Assembly (NCBI RefSeq): GCF_918797505.1 | Contig: NC_092801.1 | Location: 28,240,477-28,304,476 of the forward strand | Reading direction: 5' to 3' | From: Bemisia tabaci | Taxonomy: Eukaryota; Arthropoda; Insecta; Hemiptera; Aleyrodidae | Length of the DNA stretch: 64,000 nucleotides | The notes under the pieces: model-generated | The model's database searches: none | What the model was told of the DNA's origin: nothing | Seen by the model: the letters and a program-made list of their open reading frames with translations, nothing else | Made by a program: the position numbers and the translations under genes | Shown: positions 52,175 to 62,619 of the stretch, piece after piece | Position numbering within the stretch: position 1 is the first letter of the stretch | Layout of the letters: each line of letters starts with the position of its first letter

Positions 52175-52858
52175 ACCACACATGTTCCACACAAACTACT
52201 CATTCACTTAGCTCCTTTCACCATACATATAACTGATGAAAAATCACGAATGACTCTGGAAAGTATCACTACTTATACGGGGTTTTCGCGGTAACTCACA
52301 TTCGATAATCTCCAAATATCCGTTCCCGGCGATGCCATCCTTCGACAAGTTTCAACTTGTCTCGATCAACTTCCCTATAATATATTTCTGATTTCCACGG
52401 CTTGGCAATAGCCGAGGACCTGCGGTCCCGCTCATTTAAACGCGTGGTGCTGGTGCGGGTGTGAAAGCCATCAATAATTTTCGATTATTTAAACGGTGAT
52501 GTTTCTAGTCAGTTGTCGACCATCATCCTCATCTAAATCGATATGATCCGTTTTGAATTTGGAAAATGAGTCATTTTTCCTTTCTTTTTGAGACAAGTGA
52601 AACACTGATGGGGTATGAACCACGACGGGATGTGCAAATTCTCATTCCTTGATTGCTCACGGGGAACACCGGTATAGACAAATGATGTTTCAGTATCATG
52701 AGCCTTGGCTGCATTGGCTAGAGGAATCGATGGAGCTCGGATGAGGGGGAGAAAAAAAAAACAAGAAGAGATTCGTTTATCACATACAGCGGATTTATTG
52801 ATATAAAAAGGAACATGAGTATTGTATATTTGCCACACACAGACACTTTCATACTGTG
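52175..52858. other. Core left part: 3' flank of the element gene
   Basis: A 101-codon minus-strand frame (52,838-52,533) overlaps the polyadenylation signal of the 240-codon gene and lacks motifs, so it is not called. Some palindromic words (AACTTGTCGAAGG) are visible. No other gene. Confidence 0.4.
52794..52799 (-). terminator. Polyadenylation signal of the element gene
   Basis: AATAAA on the minus strand, ~60 bp after the stop codon of the 52,859-53,581 gene, a normal position for a short insect 3' UTR. Confidence 0.6.
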
Positions 52859-53581
52859 TTATGAACCGTCGAGATCATGATGGCTCAAATTGAAACCGTG
52901 TTTTATACTCATCACTTTCCTAACGATTAAATGACGACACTGGTTTTTCAATTCGCAAAGAGCATAGGGGAAAACCATCATCGGAAAAGTCTTAACATCA
53001 AACGAGCCAGGGTCTAAAGCGCTCACAAAATTTGAAATTGAAGCGTTGTCCAAATACTGACATTTTCTTAATACTAAATCACAAGTTTCGGAAAAAAGTT
53101 TTTGAAATTTTTGCTGATTGTCAACAGCTTTGTCCACTACTGCGCTAATCGATGGAGCGAGTTTCTTCAATTCTTTCCACGCCTTCTCTTGAAGCGCTAT
53201 TTCTCTCGCACACTTACGATGAGATGAATTTTTCTGACCGAGTACAAGACTTTTCCGTCCCAGAATCCTGCCAAACTTCAAAAATCTTGATACGGTCCCG
53301 AGATAGCGTGTCTCCCCAAAGTCGCTGTCCCCCTCAAAATACGCATCGATGTCTTTGTCCCAGCGTGTAAGCTCTCTCCACTCGCTCGGCTTAAGGGCGA
53401 CCATGTTTTGAACTGTAGCGTAATCGTAAAATTTGATGATCGGAGTAAACTGTTCATTACAACTGTAACCGATCACTATCTGCTGTTCACCGTTCGGGGT
53501 CAGGAAAAAAGACGAGTTTCCCATCGTTTTCGATACGATAGGGCCTCTGCACACACCACGACCGGGTTTTATCGGAGGCAT
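52859..53581 (-). CDS. Core gene of the 7.5-kb element; possible PC4-like ssDNA-binding protein
   Basis: 240 codons from the first true ATG (53,581; A at -3). The frame stays open upstream to 53,764, but only through a GTG codon and a simple GAG/CTC repeat giving poly-leucine, so that part is left out. Residues ~25-85 read as short beta strands then a helix: QQIVIGYSCN, PIIKFYDYA, NMVALKPSEWREL and KDIDAYFEG. This pattern (beta-rich, xxVALxPxEW helix, ID) resembles PC4/p15 single-stranded-DNA-binding domains; the match is by eye and tentative. The rest is helical, with a basic FGRILGRKS...SSHRKCAREIA segment, Cys-containing helices and a C-terminus rich in His. No signal peptide or membrane segment. 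It is the only convincing gene in the core and has an AATAAA ~60 bp downstream. A DNA-binding role in element replication is an inference. Confidence 0.7.
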   Translation of the reverse strand: MPPIKPGRGVCRGPIVSKTMGNSSFFLTPNGEQQIVIGYSCNEQFTPIIKFYDYATVQNMVALKPSEWRELTRWDKDIDAYFEGDSDFGETRYLGTVSRFLKFGRILGRKSLVLGQKNSSHRKCAREIALQEKAWKELKKLAPSISAVVDKAVDNQQKFQKLFSETCDLVLRKCQYLDNASISNFVSALDPGSFDVKTFPMMVFPYALCELKNQCRHLIVRKVMSIKHGFNLSHHDLDGS

Positions 53582-53699
53582 GCTCGAAATTTGATAACAA
53601 ATCACTTCGACCGAGCCGAGCTGACAGCAAAAGCGGACCACACCGACGAAAAAACGAACAGAAAATGGTCGCTGGTGTGTAAAAATCCACGGTAAGAAG

Positions 53700-53752
53700 A
53701 CATCGTGATCCAGGAGGAGGAGGAAGAGAAGGAGGAGGAGGAGGAGGAGAGG
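53700..53752 (+). repeat. GAG/AGG triplet microsatellite
   Basis: GGAGGAGGAGGAAGAGAAGG-type sequence upstream of the gene. It creates spurious poly-Leu and poly-Pro frames on the minus strand. Confidence 0.85.
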
Positions 53753-53861
53753 GGTCTGCAACACGCATTTAAAACGTATCAGATCGAGTATCCACTCAAA
53801 TGAAGGCGCCCTCGTCCCGAGTCGCTGACATTCAAAGCCTCAGTGTCAAGGTATGATAATG

Positions 53862-53984
53862 GAGTATCCCATTTGAACCTATGATAAAGAATCGATTATG
53901 CACATGGTGCTCGTTACGATCGATATTTTTCAAAGGTTTAAACGGCATAGCAATCGATACATCGCAAAGCATGCCACGACACTG
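53862..53984. repeat. Family J MITE relic inside the element core
   Basis: AAAGAATCGATTATGCAC, then TCAAAGGTTTAAACGGCATA and CGATACATCGCAAAGCATGC, ending CCACGACACTG, matches the right half of family J. The left tip is absent. Confidence 0.6.
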
Positions 53985-54162
53985 GAAACCGTATGTATGT
54001 ATAACCCGCTTTCACGGTGCACTAAGGCGCTCTGCGACGCCCACTCTCCACAGCAATCTGTCATGGAAGAGATCCTCCGGGAGCTGGCATCTCTCCATCT
54101 CATGCCCTCTACCCAGCGTTTGGCTGGTCGCCTACCTGTCAATCGATACATCGCAAAGCCCA

Positions 54163-54196
<34 letters not shown>

Positions 54197-54420
54197 CTGC
54201 AAAGTCCATAGCCGTCTTCATCCCGCAAACAGTACCATGCAGCAACACCAGATTACCGATTCGTTCAAATCAAGGCGGTATCATCCCGAGGATAGCCCCG
54301 GGCAAGGCTTTCACGTTATAAAACCACCATTTTCAGTCCGGGAGAGGGTACCCAACGAGCTAGCTATCACCTCTATTTCGTCCATTCCATACCCTCAAAT
54401 ATGGCGTCACTAGTGAGGTG
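53985..54420. other. Core spacer with CA microsatellite
   Basis: CA dinucleotide repeat at 54,164-54,194 (about 15 units) directly after another CGATACATCGCAAAGCCCAC word. Two overlapping frames of 146 and 171 codons cross the repeat in different phases without motifs and are not called genes. Confidence 0.5.
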
Positions 54421-54424
54421 AGGT

Positions 54425-55070
54425 GTAATAATCGACTATCGATTATTGCGGTGTTCGATCTCGTGTCATATCAATCGATACATCGCAAAGGGAACCAAGG
54501 CAAACGGTATCAGATTGCCTATGAAGCTGTGATAAAGAATCGATTATTGCGGTGTTCGATCTCGTGTCATATCAGTCGATACATCGCAAAGGGAACCAGT
54601 CTCATAACGCAAACGGCAACAGATTGCCTATGAAGCTGTGATAAAGAATCGATTATTACGGTGTTCGATCTCGTGTCATTTCCATCGATACATCGCAAAG
54701 GGAGCCAACGCAAACGGTATCAGATTGCCTATGAAGCTGTGATAAAGAATCGATTATTCCGGTGTTCGATCTCGTATCATATCAATCGATACATCGCAAA
54801 GGGAACCAACGCAAACGATATCAGATTGCCTATGAAGCTGTGATAAAGAATCGATTATTGCGGTGTTCGATCTCGTGTCATATCAATCGATACATCGCAA
54901 AGGGAACCAGTCTCATAACGCAATCGCATCAGATTGCCTATGAAGCTGAGATAAAGAATCGATCATTGCAGTGTTCGATCTCGTGACATAGGTTTGAATA
55001 TCATATCAATCGATATATCGCAAAGGGAACCAGACTTATAACACAATCGGTATCAGATTGCCTATCCACT
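54425..55070 (+). repeat. 101-123-bp tandem array derived from family J
   Basis: CGAT(A)CATCGCAAAGGGA recurs at 54,476, 54,577, 54,686, 54,787, 54,888 and 55,011. Spacings are 101, 109, 101, 101 and 123 bp, the longer ones owing to small insertions such as TCTCATAACG. Each unit has GATAAAGAATCGATTATT, GGTGTTCGATCTCGTGTC and CAGATTGCCTATGAAGCTG. The ATCGATACATCGCAAAG and AATCGATTATT parts are family-J MITE words, so the array probably grew from a MITE insertion. Confidence 0.88.
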
Positions 55071-55647
55071 CAAATGAAGGCTGTCTCGTCTCGAGGATAC
55101 GCCGTAACAGTTTGGTCCAATCTCCCGTACCACGGGGATTCCCCCTCTTCCTATCCTCTCGGTGGAAGGGTTCGCACATGGTCCACGAAATCATTGGAAA
55201 TCGAAGCAAAATCGATCGACTTCGAGCGGGTGAGATGTCATATTCTGCGCATTCAAATCGAAGAAACGTGATGGAAATCGTTACTGATCGAACAACCGAT
55301 TCGTGATGAGACAACACAAACAACGAGAAAAGAGCAGGCGCTCAAGCATATGATGGTGAAAATTGGTCATAGTCGATGCCAATCGAAGCTATATCGATAG
55401 GAATCGGTGAAAAATCTATGAGCCTCTCCACTAATCGGAGGCAAGAGAGCGAAGTTCTTCGCTTAAAATGCACAATCAAGGTTGGTTCCCAGCATTCACC
55501 ATCATCTCATCATCTACCTTCGCGTCGTCAGAACTCAATAAACATTAGTGAAAATCGATACCGCCCACACAAGAAATCGATACCACCCACACAAGCAATC
55601 GATTGAATTCGATCCTGGTAAGCTGCTACCAAGAATCGATTCCCATC
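55071..55647. other. Core right part, no gene seen
   Basis: Frames on both strands (55,036-55,323) overlap and have no motif. ATCGAT-rich words (AAATCGATACC, CAATCGATTG) recur near 55,555-55,640. Confidence 0.4.
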
Positions 55648-57680
55648 TTCCGAATGACACTCTAACAGGAAAATGAGTAGCGAGAACTGGGCGACCTTGA
55701 GTGGGAGCTCGCGCAGTCGCGCGACCGGGTCGATTGATGAATCGTTATCGAGAGAACTCGATCGATGAATCCCTATCTCGGCAATGCTTTTTATCGAACA
55801 AGGTCTTTCGATAACGAATCAACAATCGAACCGCAGACATACGCACATCTCCGCGATGAGAGCATTGTACTTGTCGCATCTAGAGTTCGACTCATTAGCC
55901 CCTCTAGTCACCGCTGTCGATACTTACACCCGAATTTTCTATCATCTCACGTATAGCATGGTATAACTTTTTTCCGATCATACAACGTTGATACTGTGGT
56001 ATACAACAGGGTGACGTCATAGAATGGATGCTTAGAGTGATGACACTCAATCGTATTCCCCCGGATGGATAGGCAACCCGCTACGAATTTATGGGAGAAC
56101 CTCGGACCTCATCCTGTGTATGATTCCTAGTAGAGCGGGTAAGGTCGCTAGCTGGGTGGGGTGACGACACATAATGGATGCTTCGCATGACGTCGCGTAA
56201 AATGATGCAGGTCATTGGTCAAACGTATTTACCCGAATGGTTGTACTGTGTATGTTTGCTAATAGAGCAGATATCGTCACGGTAAAGGACTCATGGCACA
56301 TGAAAAACCCTGTGAAGATAGGTTTTTGCAGATTTTTTGCAACGTCTGCTCCTTCAAATTTCCCGCCTAATTCTCAGGCAAATTGTTGACTCTAACATAT
56401 CATGCTTCGCTCGGGTGGGTAGGTAGCCCATAAGGATTAAACGGTTGTGGTTTAAAAAAGCTAATGGTAGCCCGTTCACGTTTAGGCAACCCGCAACAGT
56501 AAACACGGATGCCATACACCGTATACTAATCAATACCCGACTCCTGGTTAAATCATATTTCCCCGCTCAATTTTACAACATTGTTACCATATCATATACT
56601 ATAACCGTAGCAACACCCGTCATTAATTCAAATTTTCCCGCTCAATTTCTCAACGTTGGTTGGTTGATGTCGTCACAGCATGAAAAGACGACTGTCATTT
56701 TATACACTAAAATACCCATCACCCGTAATTAATTCAAATTTTCCCGCTCAATTTCACAACGATAGTGACGTCATAGTATGAAAACATTGTTGACATATCA
56801 TCCGGTAAAACACCCATCACCCAATCAACACCGTAAATTAATTCCGATTTTTCTGCACAATTTTACAACACTGGTAACGATAGGTAGGCAACCCGCAACA
56901 ATTAACCAGTTGCTAGTGACGTCACACCATGGTTGGAAAATCATGCACCATACCCCACCCCTCATCCTACAATAATTCAGATTTTTCTGTACAATTTTAC
57001 AACACCTCGCAACATAAAACATTGTTGACAGGTCATCCACTAAAACATTCATCACCCATCCTTCATCGCGAAATAATTCGGATTTTTCTGCACAGACTGA
57101 CAGCGTGGAGTGACCTCACACCATGGTTGTAAGATCAGGCTCCCGCTCAATTTTTCAATAAAAATCTGGGGGAAATCGATTGCCGGACTTCAATTTTGAA
57201 AATTCATCCTGGCCCCCCTGGACAATTTTTCAATGTTGTTTGGTGTGACGTCACAGCACGTAAAATCGGCTATCATTTTATACAGTAAAACATCCAATTT
57301 TACATCATTGATGATATATCACCCAGTAAATTAACTCCGATTTTACTAGACTGATAACCACTCGCTAGTGTCCTCACACCGTGGTTGTAAAATCAGGCAT
57401 CCTAAAATAATCCAGATTTCCCCGTAAAATTTTTCAACAATACCCCTCAATTAATCACGATTTTCCTGATAACGCGGGTGATGGGTAGGCAACCCGCAAC
57501 AGTTGCTAGTGACCTCACACCATGGTTGAAAAATAAACATTTTTCTGCACAATTTTACAACACTGGTAACGATAGGTAGGCAACCCGCAACCAGTCGCTA
57601 GTGACGTCACACCGATTCTCCCTGGTGACACCTTAAATGTCAAAGGTCAAGTGATGGCATATCCTCATTTCTATACTACT
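55648..57680 (-). repeat. Right 2,033-bp terminal inverted repeat
   Basis: Mirror image of 50,143-52,174, ending CTATACTACT. The target duplication AAAGTT follows at 57,681-57,686. Confidence 0.95.
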
Positions 57681-58035
57681 AAAGTTGTTGTTCGAAATGT
57701 CAAAACCACTCGAGAAAGCAAATAAAGGCGACACGACGATTTGGACGTATTTATGCGAAAAGGCGCTAAACGCCATTTCCAAACTTCTCAGTAAAGCAAG
57801 TTTGACTAAAACAATTGGCGTTTCCGTACTAATGGACCGATTTTGGTTTACTTTAGCTTGTTTGAAAGCTGAAGAGTTCCTCTAATTACGTACGTTGCCA
57901 AAATTAGGAAAAAATGCATATTAAGCGAGATATAGGGGATTTTTGCACGTAGGTCCATTTGATTTAATGCGCTAACCCGGATTCCGAATTAAATCAAAAG
58001 GCGCTATCTCCACTTGAATCACTTGATTGACGCGC

Positions 58036-58690
58036 GCGCGGCGAAGCTTGGTGGAAACTTGGTGAAATTTAGTACCGGGGGGTATTTTTGGACGGGAAAC
58101 TCGAATTTCGGGTCAAATTTTGAAAATTCAGAAATCCAAGATGGCGGACATGGCCTAAAATGCTATCTCGGCCCCTATCCAGCCGATCTTGGTGAAACTT
58201 GGTATCAGGGGGTATTTTCGGACGGGAAACTCGAATTTCGGGTCAAATTTTGAAAATTCAGAAATCCAAGATGGCGGACATGGCCTAAAATGCTATCTCG
58301 GCCCCTGTCCAGCCGATCTTGGTGAAACTTGGTATCAGGGGGTATTTTCGGACGGGAAACTCGAATTTCGGGTCAAATTTTGAAAATTCAGAAATCCAAG
58401 ATGGCGGACATGGCCTAAAATGCTATCTCGGCCCCTGTCCAGCCGATCTTGGTGAAACTTGGTATCAGGGGGTATTTTCGGACGGGAAACTCGAATTTCG
58501 GGTCAAATTTTGAAAATTCAGAAATCCAAGATGGCGGACATGGCCTAAAATGCTATCTCGGCTCCTGTCCAGCCGATCTTGGTGAAACTTGGCATCGGGG
58601 AGTATTTTCGGACGGGAAACTCGAATTTCGGGTCAAATTTTGAAAATTCAGAAATCCAAGATGGCGGATGTGGCTTAAAATGATATCTAT
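58036..58690 (+). repeat. Left-arm 130-bp tandem array, five units
   Basis: ATGGCGGACATGGCCTAAAA (or a variant) starts at 58,141, 58,271, 58,401, 58,531 and 58,661: exactly 130 bp each time. Units also carry GCCGATCTTGGTGAAACTTG and TTTTCGGACGGGAAACTCGA. The inner units are nearly identical. The 64-codon frames repeated with the array are not genes. Confidence 0.97.
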
Positions 58691-58890
58691 TTCTTAAACA
58701 AACGCACTACACGTCTAGAATGGCCGCCAATGAACCTGCGTAAAGCGCACGGGCCGGGTTGTGAAGGCCGGAGGTGGTGGGAGCCCAAATATACCTACCT
58801 AACCTCAATCTGCTTTCCCGCTGCATCTTGCCAATGTGGATGAGATGTGGAAATTTCCACGTTTGTAAACTTTAAATATATGGCACTCTA

Positions 58891-59246
58891 CACGGAGAAA
58901 AAAACTCGTGCGTGGGACCCGAAGTTTGGGTCATATGGATCTCTGAAGTTTTCGGATTGAGCATCTGAACACTTTAGGTCTAGCTGTCGAGGTTCGGATC
59001 ACACATCTGAAACTTCAGTTCTTACGTCTGAAGTCTTCAGGTGTGAGAACCGAAGTTTTTCGGATGTGAGAACCGAAATTTTCGGATGTGAAAACCGAAG
59101 TACTTTAGATGTAAGAACTGAAGTTTCAGATGTGTGATCAAAACCTCAGCAGCTGGACCGAAAGTGTTCAGATGCTCAATCCGAAAACTTCACAGATCCA
59201 TATGACCTAAACTTCGGGTCCCACGCACGAAGTTTTTTTCTCCGTG
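58891..59246. mobile_element. MITE family K, TA-flanked, nearly full palindrome
   Basis: Ends CACGGAGAAAAAAACT and the inverse, flanked by TA on both sides (Tc1/mariner-type). Arms continue through GTGCGTGGGACCCGAAGTTT and GATCTCTGAAGTTTTCGGAT. The centre repeats CGGATGTGA(G/A)AACCGAA three times. A second copy starts at 63,813. Confidence 0.85.
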
Positions 59247-59939
59247 TACGTTCACAATACACCGCCTCGTCGAGGTGCGTGGTTTACCTAGCAGCGTCGG
59301 ATCGTGAATTCCCTTCATGTGCTGATTACCTATGTTAAAATTTTCGTATCTAAATAAAACAGTTTCTGTTGTCATTTTGAGCCCCTAATACCGAACTTCA
59401 CACAAACGATTCAGGCATTGAGCTATTGTTGAAGGCCACATCCGCCATATCGGAGTTTAAAATTTTAACAATGAGGTTATTCAGTAATTTTTAATTTTTG
59501 CATTTTTTTGGAGGATTGAGTACGCACAGTTCGCTGGAATTTTCTCCGATTTTTTGAAACATTATTAACCCACGGAAAACAAGTTCGAAGTTGCGTATTC
59601 TGAGCTCCCATTTAAACTCGCGTCTCCGAGGAAGTCAAGATGGGGCCTGACGAACCCCTAGGTGACGGTCACGCTTTTGACCACGTAATCCTTCCAGCGC
59701 GCTCTTAATACTCATGAATTTCTAAATACTGTTCCGATTCCAATAAAGTACCTAACAGTGATTTTAATGAAAATTAAGTGATTCCGATGGGTTCGTTAAT
59801 TTGTTCGCTCGTTAAAAGCCCCTTGTCCATGTCAGTGCACACTGACATCGATCGAGCCAGAGGGAACGCACGGTCGATATGTGACCGTCACTCAGGGGAC
59901 GACATCTGGGATTTTTTGGCGATGCGCGTTTAAATAGGA
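59247..59939. other. Gene-free spacer in the fold-back middle
   Basis: No gene recognised; AT-rich with one GC-richer patch around 59,820-59,900. Confidence 0.4.
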
Positions 59940-60455
59940 GATAACATTTTAGGCCACATCCGCCATCTTGAATTTATGAAATTTTAAAATTTGACCCGAA
60001 ATTCAAGTTTCCCGTCCGAAAATACCCCCTGATACCAAGTTTCACCAAGATCAGCTGGACAGGGGCCGAGATAGCATTTTAGGCCATGTCCGCCATCTTG
60101 GATTTCTGAATTTTCAAAATTTGACCCGAAATTCGAGTTTCCCGTCCGAAAATACCCCCTGATACCAAGTTTCACCAAGATCGGCTGGATAGGGGCCGAG
60201 ATAGCATTTTAGGCCATGTCCGCCATCTTGGATTTCTGAATTTTCAAAATTTGACCCGAAATTCGAGTTTCCCGTCCGAAAATACCCCCTGATACCAAGT
60301 TTCACCAAGATCGGCTGGATAGGGGCCGAGATAGCATTTTAGGCCATGTCCGCCATCTTGGATTTCTGAATTTTCAAAATTTGACCCGAAATTCGAGTTT
60401 CCCGTCCAAAAATACCCCCCGATACTAAATTTCACCAAGTTTCCACCAAGCTTCG
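59940..60455 (-). repeat. Right-arm 130-bp tandem array, four units
   Basis: CGCCATCTTG starts at 59,961, 60,091, 60,221 and 60,351, again exactly 130 bp apart and in inverted orientation to the left array. It has one unit fewer than the left arm. Confidence 0.97.
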
Positions 60456-61308
60456 CCGCGCGCGCGTCAATCAAGTGGAGATAGCGCCTTTTGATTTAAT
60501 TCGGAATCCGGGTTAGCGCATTAAATCAAAGGGAATTACATATAGTTCCTTTTGATTTTATTCGTAATCGCTGATTCCCTGTTTTGCGATTTTTCAGGGG
60601 CTGATTCCAGGGGATGAAATTAGTATTTTGGGGGCATATTTACGTGTGAGAGCAGCCTATTACATGGAGAATCCAGATCCGTTAAAAACTGAAATTTGGA
60701 AATTTGGCGCTTAGTTCCCTTTCGTATAAATACGTCCATTTTTCCTTGACGTTTTCGTCGTTTTCCCTGATATCTTCAGGTTTTCGCTGACTTCCTAAAA
60801 TTCCCTGACATTTCCCGGCTTTCCTGATAATTCCTAACCGTTACGACCCTATCTCAATATCTTCCACATTTTTCTGACCTTCCGAGAAATTTTTCACACG
60901 TTTCAAGATTTTATTAAGGTGATTCGATGGACGCCATATTTTGTGTCAGAACGGCATGCGATATATCGCATCAATTGGTTCCATTTTTTCAGCTACTCGT
61001 CATTTTTCTCCAATTTTGAGATCGCAATTCTGTTGTCAGGAGACTTAAGCACTCACTTACAAATTTTAACAAAGAATATAAGTAATAAAGGCGGGTTTTT
61101 TTTTAGAGAGAAAATATCGCATTCGAGTGCAGTTTCGATATCAGTATCGAATGCGATATTTTCTCTCTAAAAAAACCACGCCTCTATTACGTTGAATTTC
61201 TTTGTTAAAATTGGTAAGTGAGTGCCTATAAGTCTTCTGACAACAGCATTGCGATCTTAAAATTGGAGAAAAATGACGAGTAGGTGAAAACAAGCAGGAA
61301 GCTCCAAC

Positions 61309-62619
61309 GCATTGGCGTCGGAGAGCGGCTCTGGGGGCAGTAGTTGTAGTCAAGAATGAGGGCCTAGACACATTTTGTCATTGATGTACAATCCGACAAC
61401 TGTCGATTCATGTTTTGTAACTTAGCAGATTTACGTAGCCGGTGTATAAATGTGTATTGGGCTTTGATATGGCGAATACATGGCATTATCACTTGTTGTA
61501 TACTTTTAATTTTGAAAGCTCTTTGGAGGTCCGCTTCCTAAAAAATCTCTGGTTGATAAGTCGTTTAGCGAGGCTGCAAAAAATTTGCATTTTTATATCT
61601 GAAAGTGTAGGTATTGGTTTTTTGTATAATTGTTTTTTTGGATTGCTGGAAAAGTAACGCATACTTCTATAATTTAGGACTGAGTCAGGGAAATATAAGG
61701 TTCGTTAAATAGTAAATATTCCTAGTACCGTGTGACACTATTGTTAACGAAAAGTTTTTGCAACTTGTCAAAGAGGTTGTTGAATGATCTTCGAATAACT
61801 TTTGATGAGCTAGAGGTAATGGTTCTATCTGCAGCTCGTGGACTTCTGTACGATATTGTCCAGAATCATCTAAATTTTCAAAAAGTGTCCGCTTGTTCGA
61901 TACCCAATTTGCTCATTCATGCATACAAGGAGAAGCGCATGAAAGCTTTAGCAGACATTTTGGAGATGAATCAAGAATTAGATGAAGAATTTATGACTTA
62001 AATCACGGCACCTTAATCACGGGATGACCTTAATTACGGCAACTATTTATTGTCCATGAGATGCAGATGGTTCCATTTCCCTAGCTCATCAAAAGGTATT
62101 CGAAGATCAATTTCATAAATAATCAGCCCATGAGTGGGTCCAGAATGAGGGAGAAGGAAAAGTTGAAATAATTTTACTGGAAGGAGGGATAAATGAGGTA
62201 CTCACCGAATTTATTCGTACAGAACATTCAAAAATCCCGTGAAAAAACAGCTCACAAATAAAAGCAAATTGCCATAGAAACTTCTTCACGAAATCACACA
62301 CACAACGAAGAACGAGGCGCTACAGACGAGTCCGTCCAGGACAAGTTAAAAAATTCCCATGAGCCGAGTGTCGTAGGTTAAGGGCCCGTTCGCCAAAACT
62401 AATCGGAACTGTATGAATGAATTGCTCCTTTTAAAAATCAAAACAATATCGAATTGCGATATATTACACAGTTAAGATAGGGCTATGTCCTGTCGTAAGC
62501 GGCGACATACAGTCGATATCATTTCAATAATCGCCCCAATGGCCACGATAGTTGTTTAGACGTTTACGGTTTCCCTGGTAACCTTTGTTTGCTATCAGCT
62601 GATATCAAGTAATATGACT
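61309..62619. mobile_element. Insertion bounded by 13-bp direct repeats
   Basis: AGGAAGCTCCAAC occurs at 61,296-61,308 and 62,620-62,632. This could be a target duplication of a 1.31-kb insertion, although there is no poly(A) and no inverted ends. It contains the mariner-like relic. Confidence 0.4.
61732..62040 (+). pseudogene. mariner-like transposase relic (helix-turn-helix region)
   Basis: The frame reads LRITFDELEVMVLSAARGLL, then YDIVQNHLNFQKVSACSIPN and LLIHAYKEKRMKALADILEM, ending in a stop after EEFMT. The order (R-x-IT-x-DEL, a helix-turn-helix with GLLYDIVQNHL, the KVSA...P-x-LL linker, then K-x-KRM) matches the second DNA-binding helix-turn-helix and linker of mariner-family transposases. 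The catalytic domain should begin with an ITGD-type motif; a frame-shifted ATCACGGGATGA at 62,030 may be its remnant. The DDD catalytic region is missing, so it is dead. The upstream frame at 61,442-61,657 is not recognisable. Confidence 0.55.

Larger units (their letters stand above)
50143..57680. mobile_element. 7.5-kb Polinton/Maverick-like element with 2-kb terminal inverted repeats
   Basis: The element begins AGTAGTATAG and ends CTATACTACT. AAAGTT is duplicated exactly outside (50,137-50,142 and 57,681-57,686). AG...CT tips, a 6-bp duplication and long inverted repeats are the defining set for Polinton/Maverick elements and related adintovirus-like elements. Arms are 2,032 and 2,033 bp. 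The 3.47-kb core holds one credible minus-strand gene, a tandem array and a CA microsatellite. None of the usual Polinton genes (protein-primed DNA polymerase B, retroviral-type integrase, packaging ATPase, protease, capsid proteins) is visible, so it is either non-autonomous and mobilised in trans, or a different lineage with convergent ends. Confidence 0.82.
57741..60739. mobile_element. 3-kb fold-back element with 130-bp repeats in both arms
   Basis: Outer ends TTGGACGTATTTATGCGAAA and the inverse of TTCGTATAAATACGTCCA. Inner arms share TTTGATTTAATGCGCTAACC, CGGATTCCGAATTAAATCAA, AAGGCGCTATCTCCACTTGA and CGCGCGCGGCGAAGCTTGG in mirror order, then tandem 130-bp units. The middle (58,706-59,925) holds a family-K MITE and no gene. 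Long inverted arms made of tandem repeats are typical of Foldback/Galileo-type elements. The outer ends resemble family D. No clear target duplication, so exact limits are approximate. Confidence 0.65.

Noticed and set aside
53582..53764. N-terminal 61-codon extension of the core gene (poly-Leu, signal-peptide-like)
   Set aside because: It begins with GTG rather than ATG, and the hydrophobic stretch is encoded by a simple GAG/CTC microsatellite.
50143..57680. Parvovirus/densovirus integration
   Set aside because: Long inverted ends would fit, but no NS1 helicase or capsid motif is seen, and the 6-bp duplication with AG...CT tips favours a Polinton-like element.
58014..58643. Serial 64-79-codon frames (TGNSNFGSNFENSEIQDG-type) as a repeat protein family
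   Set aside because: They are translations of the 130-bp non-coding tandem unit. 130 is not a multiple of three, so each frame stops after one unit.
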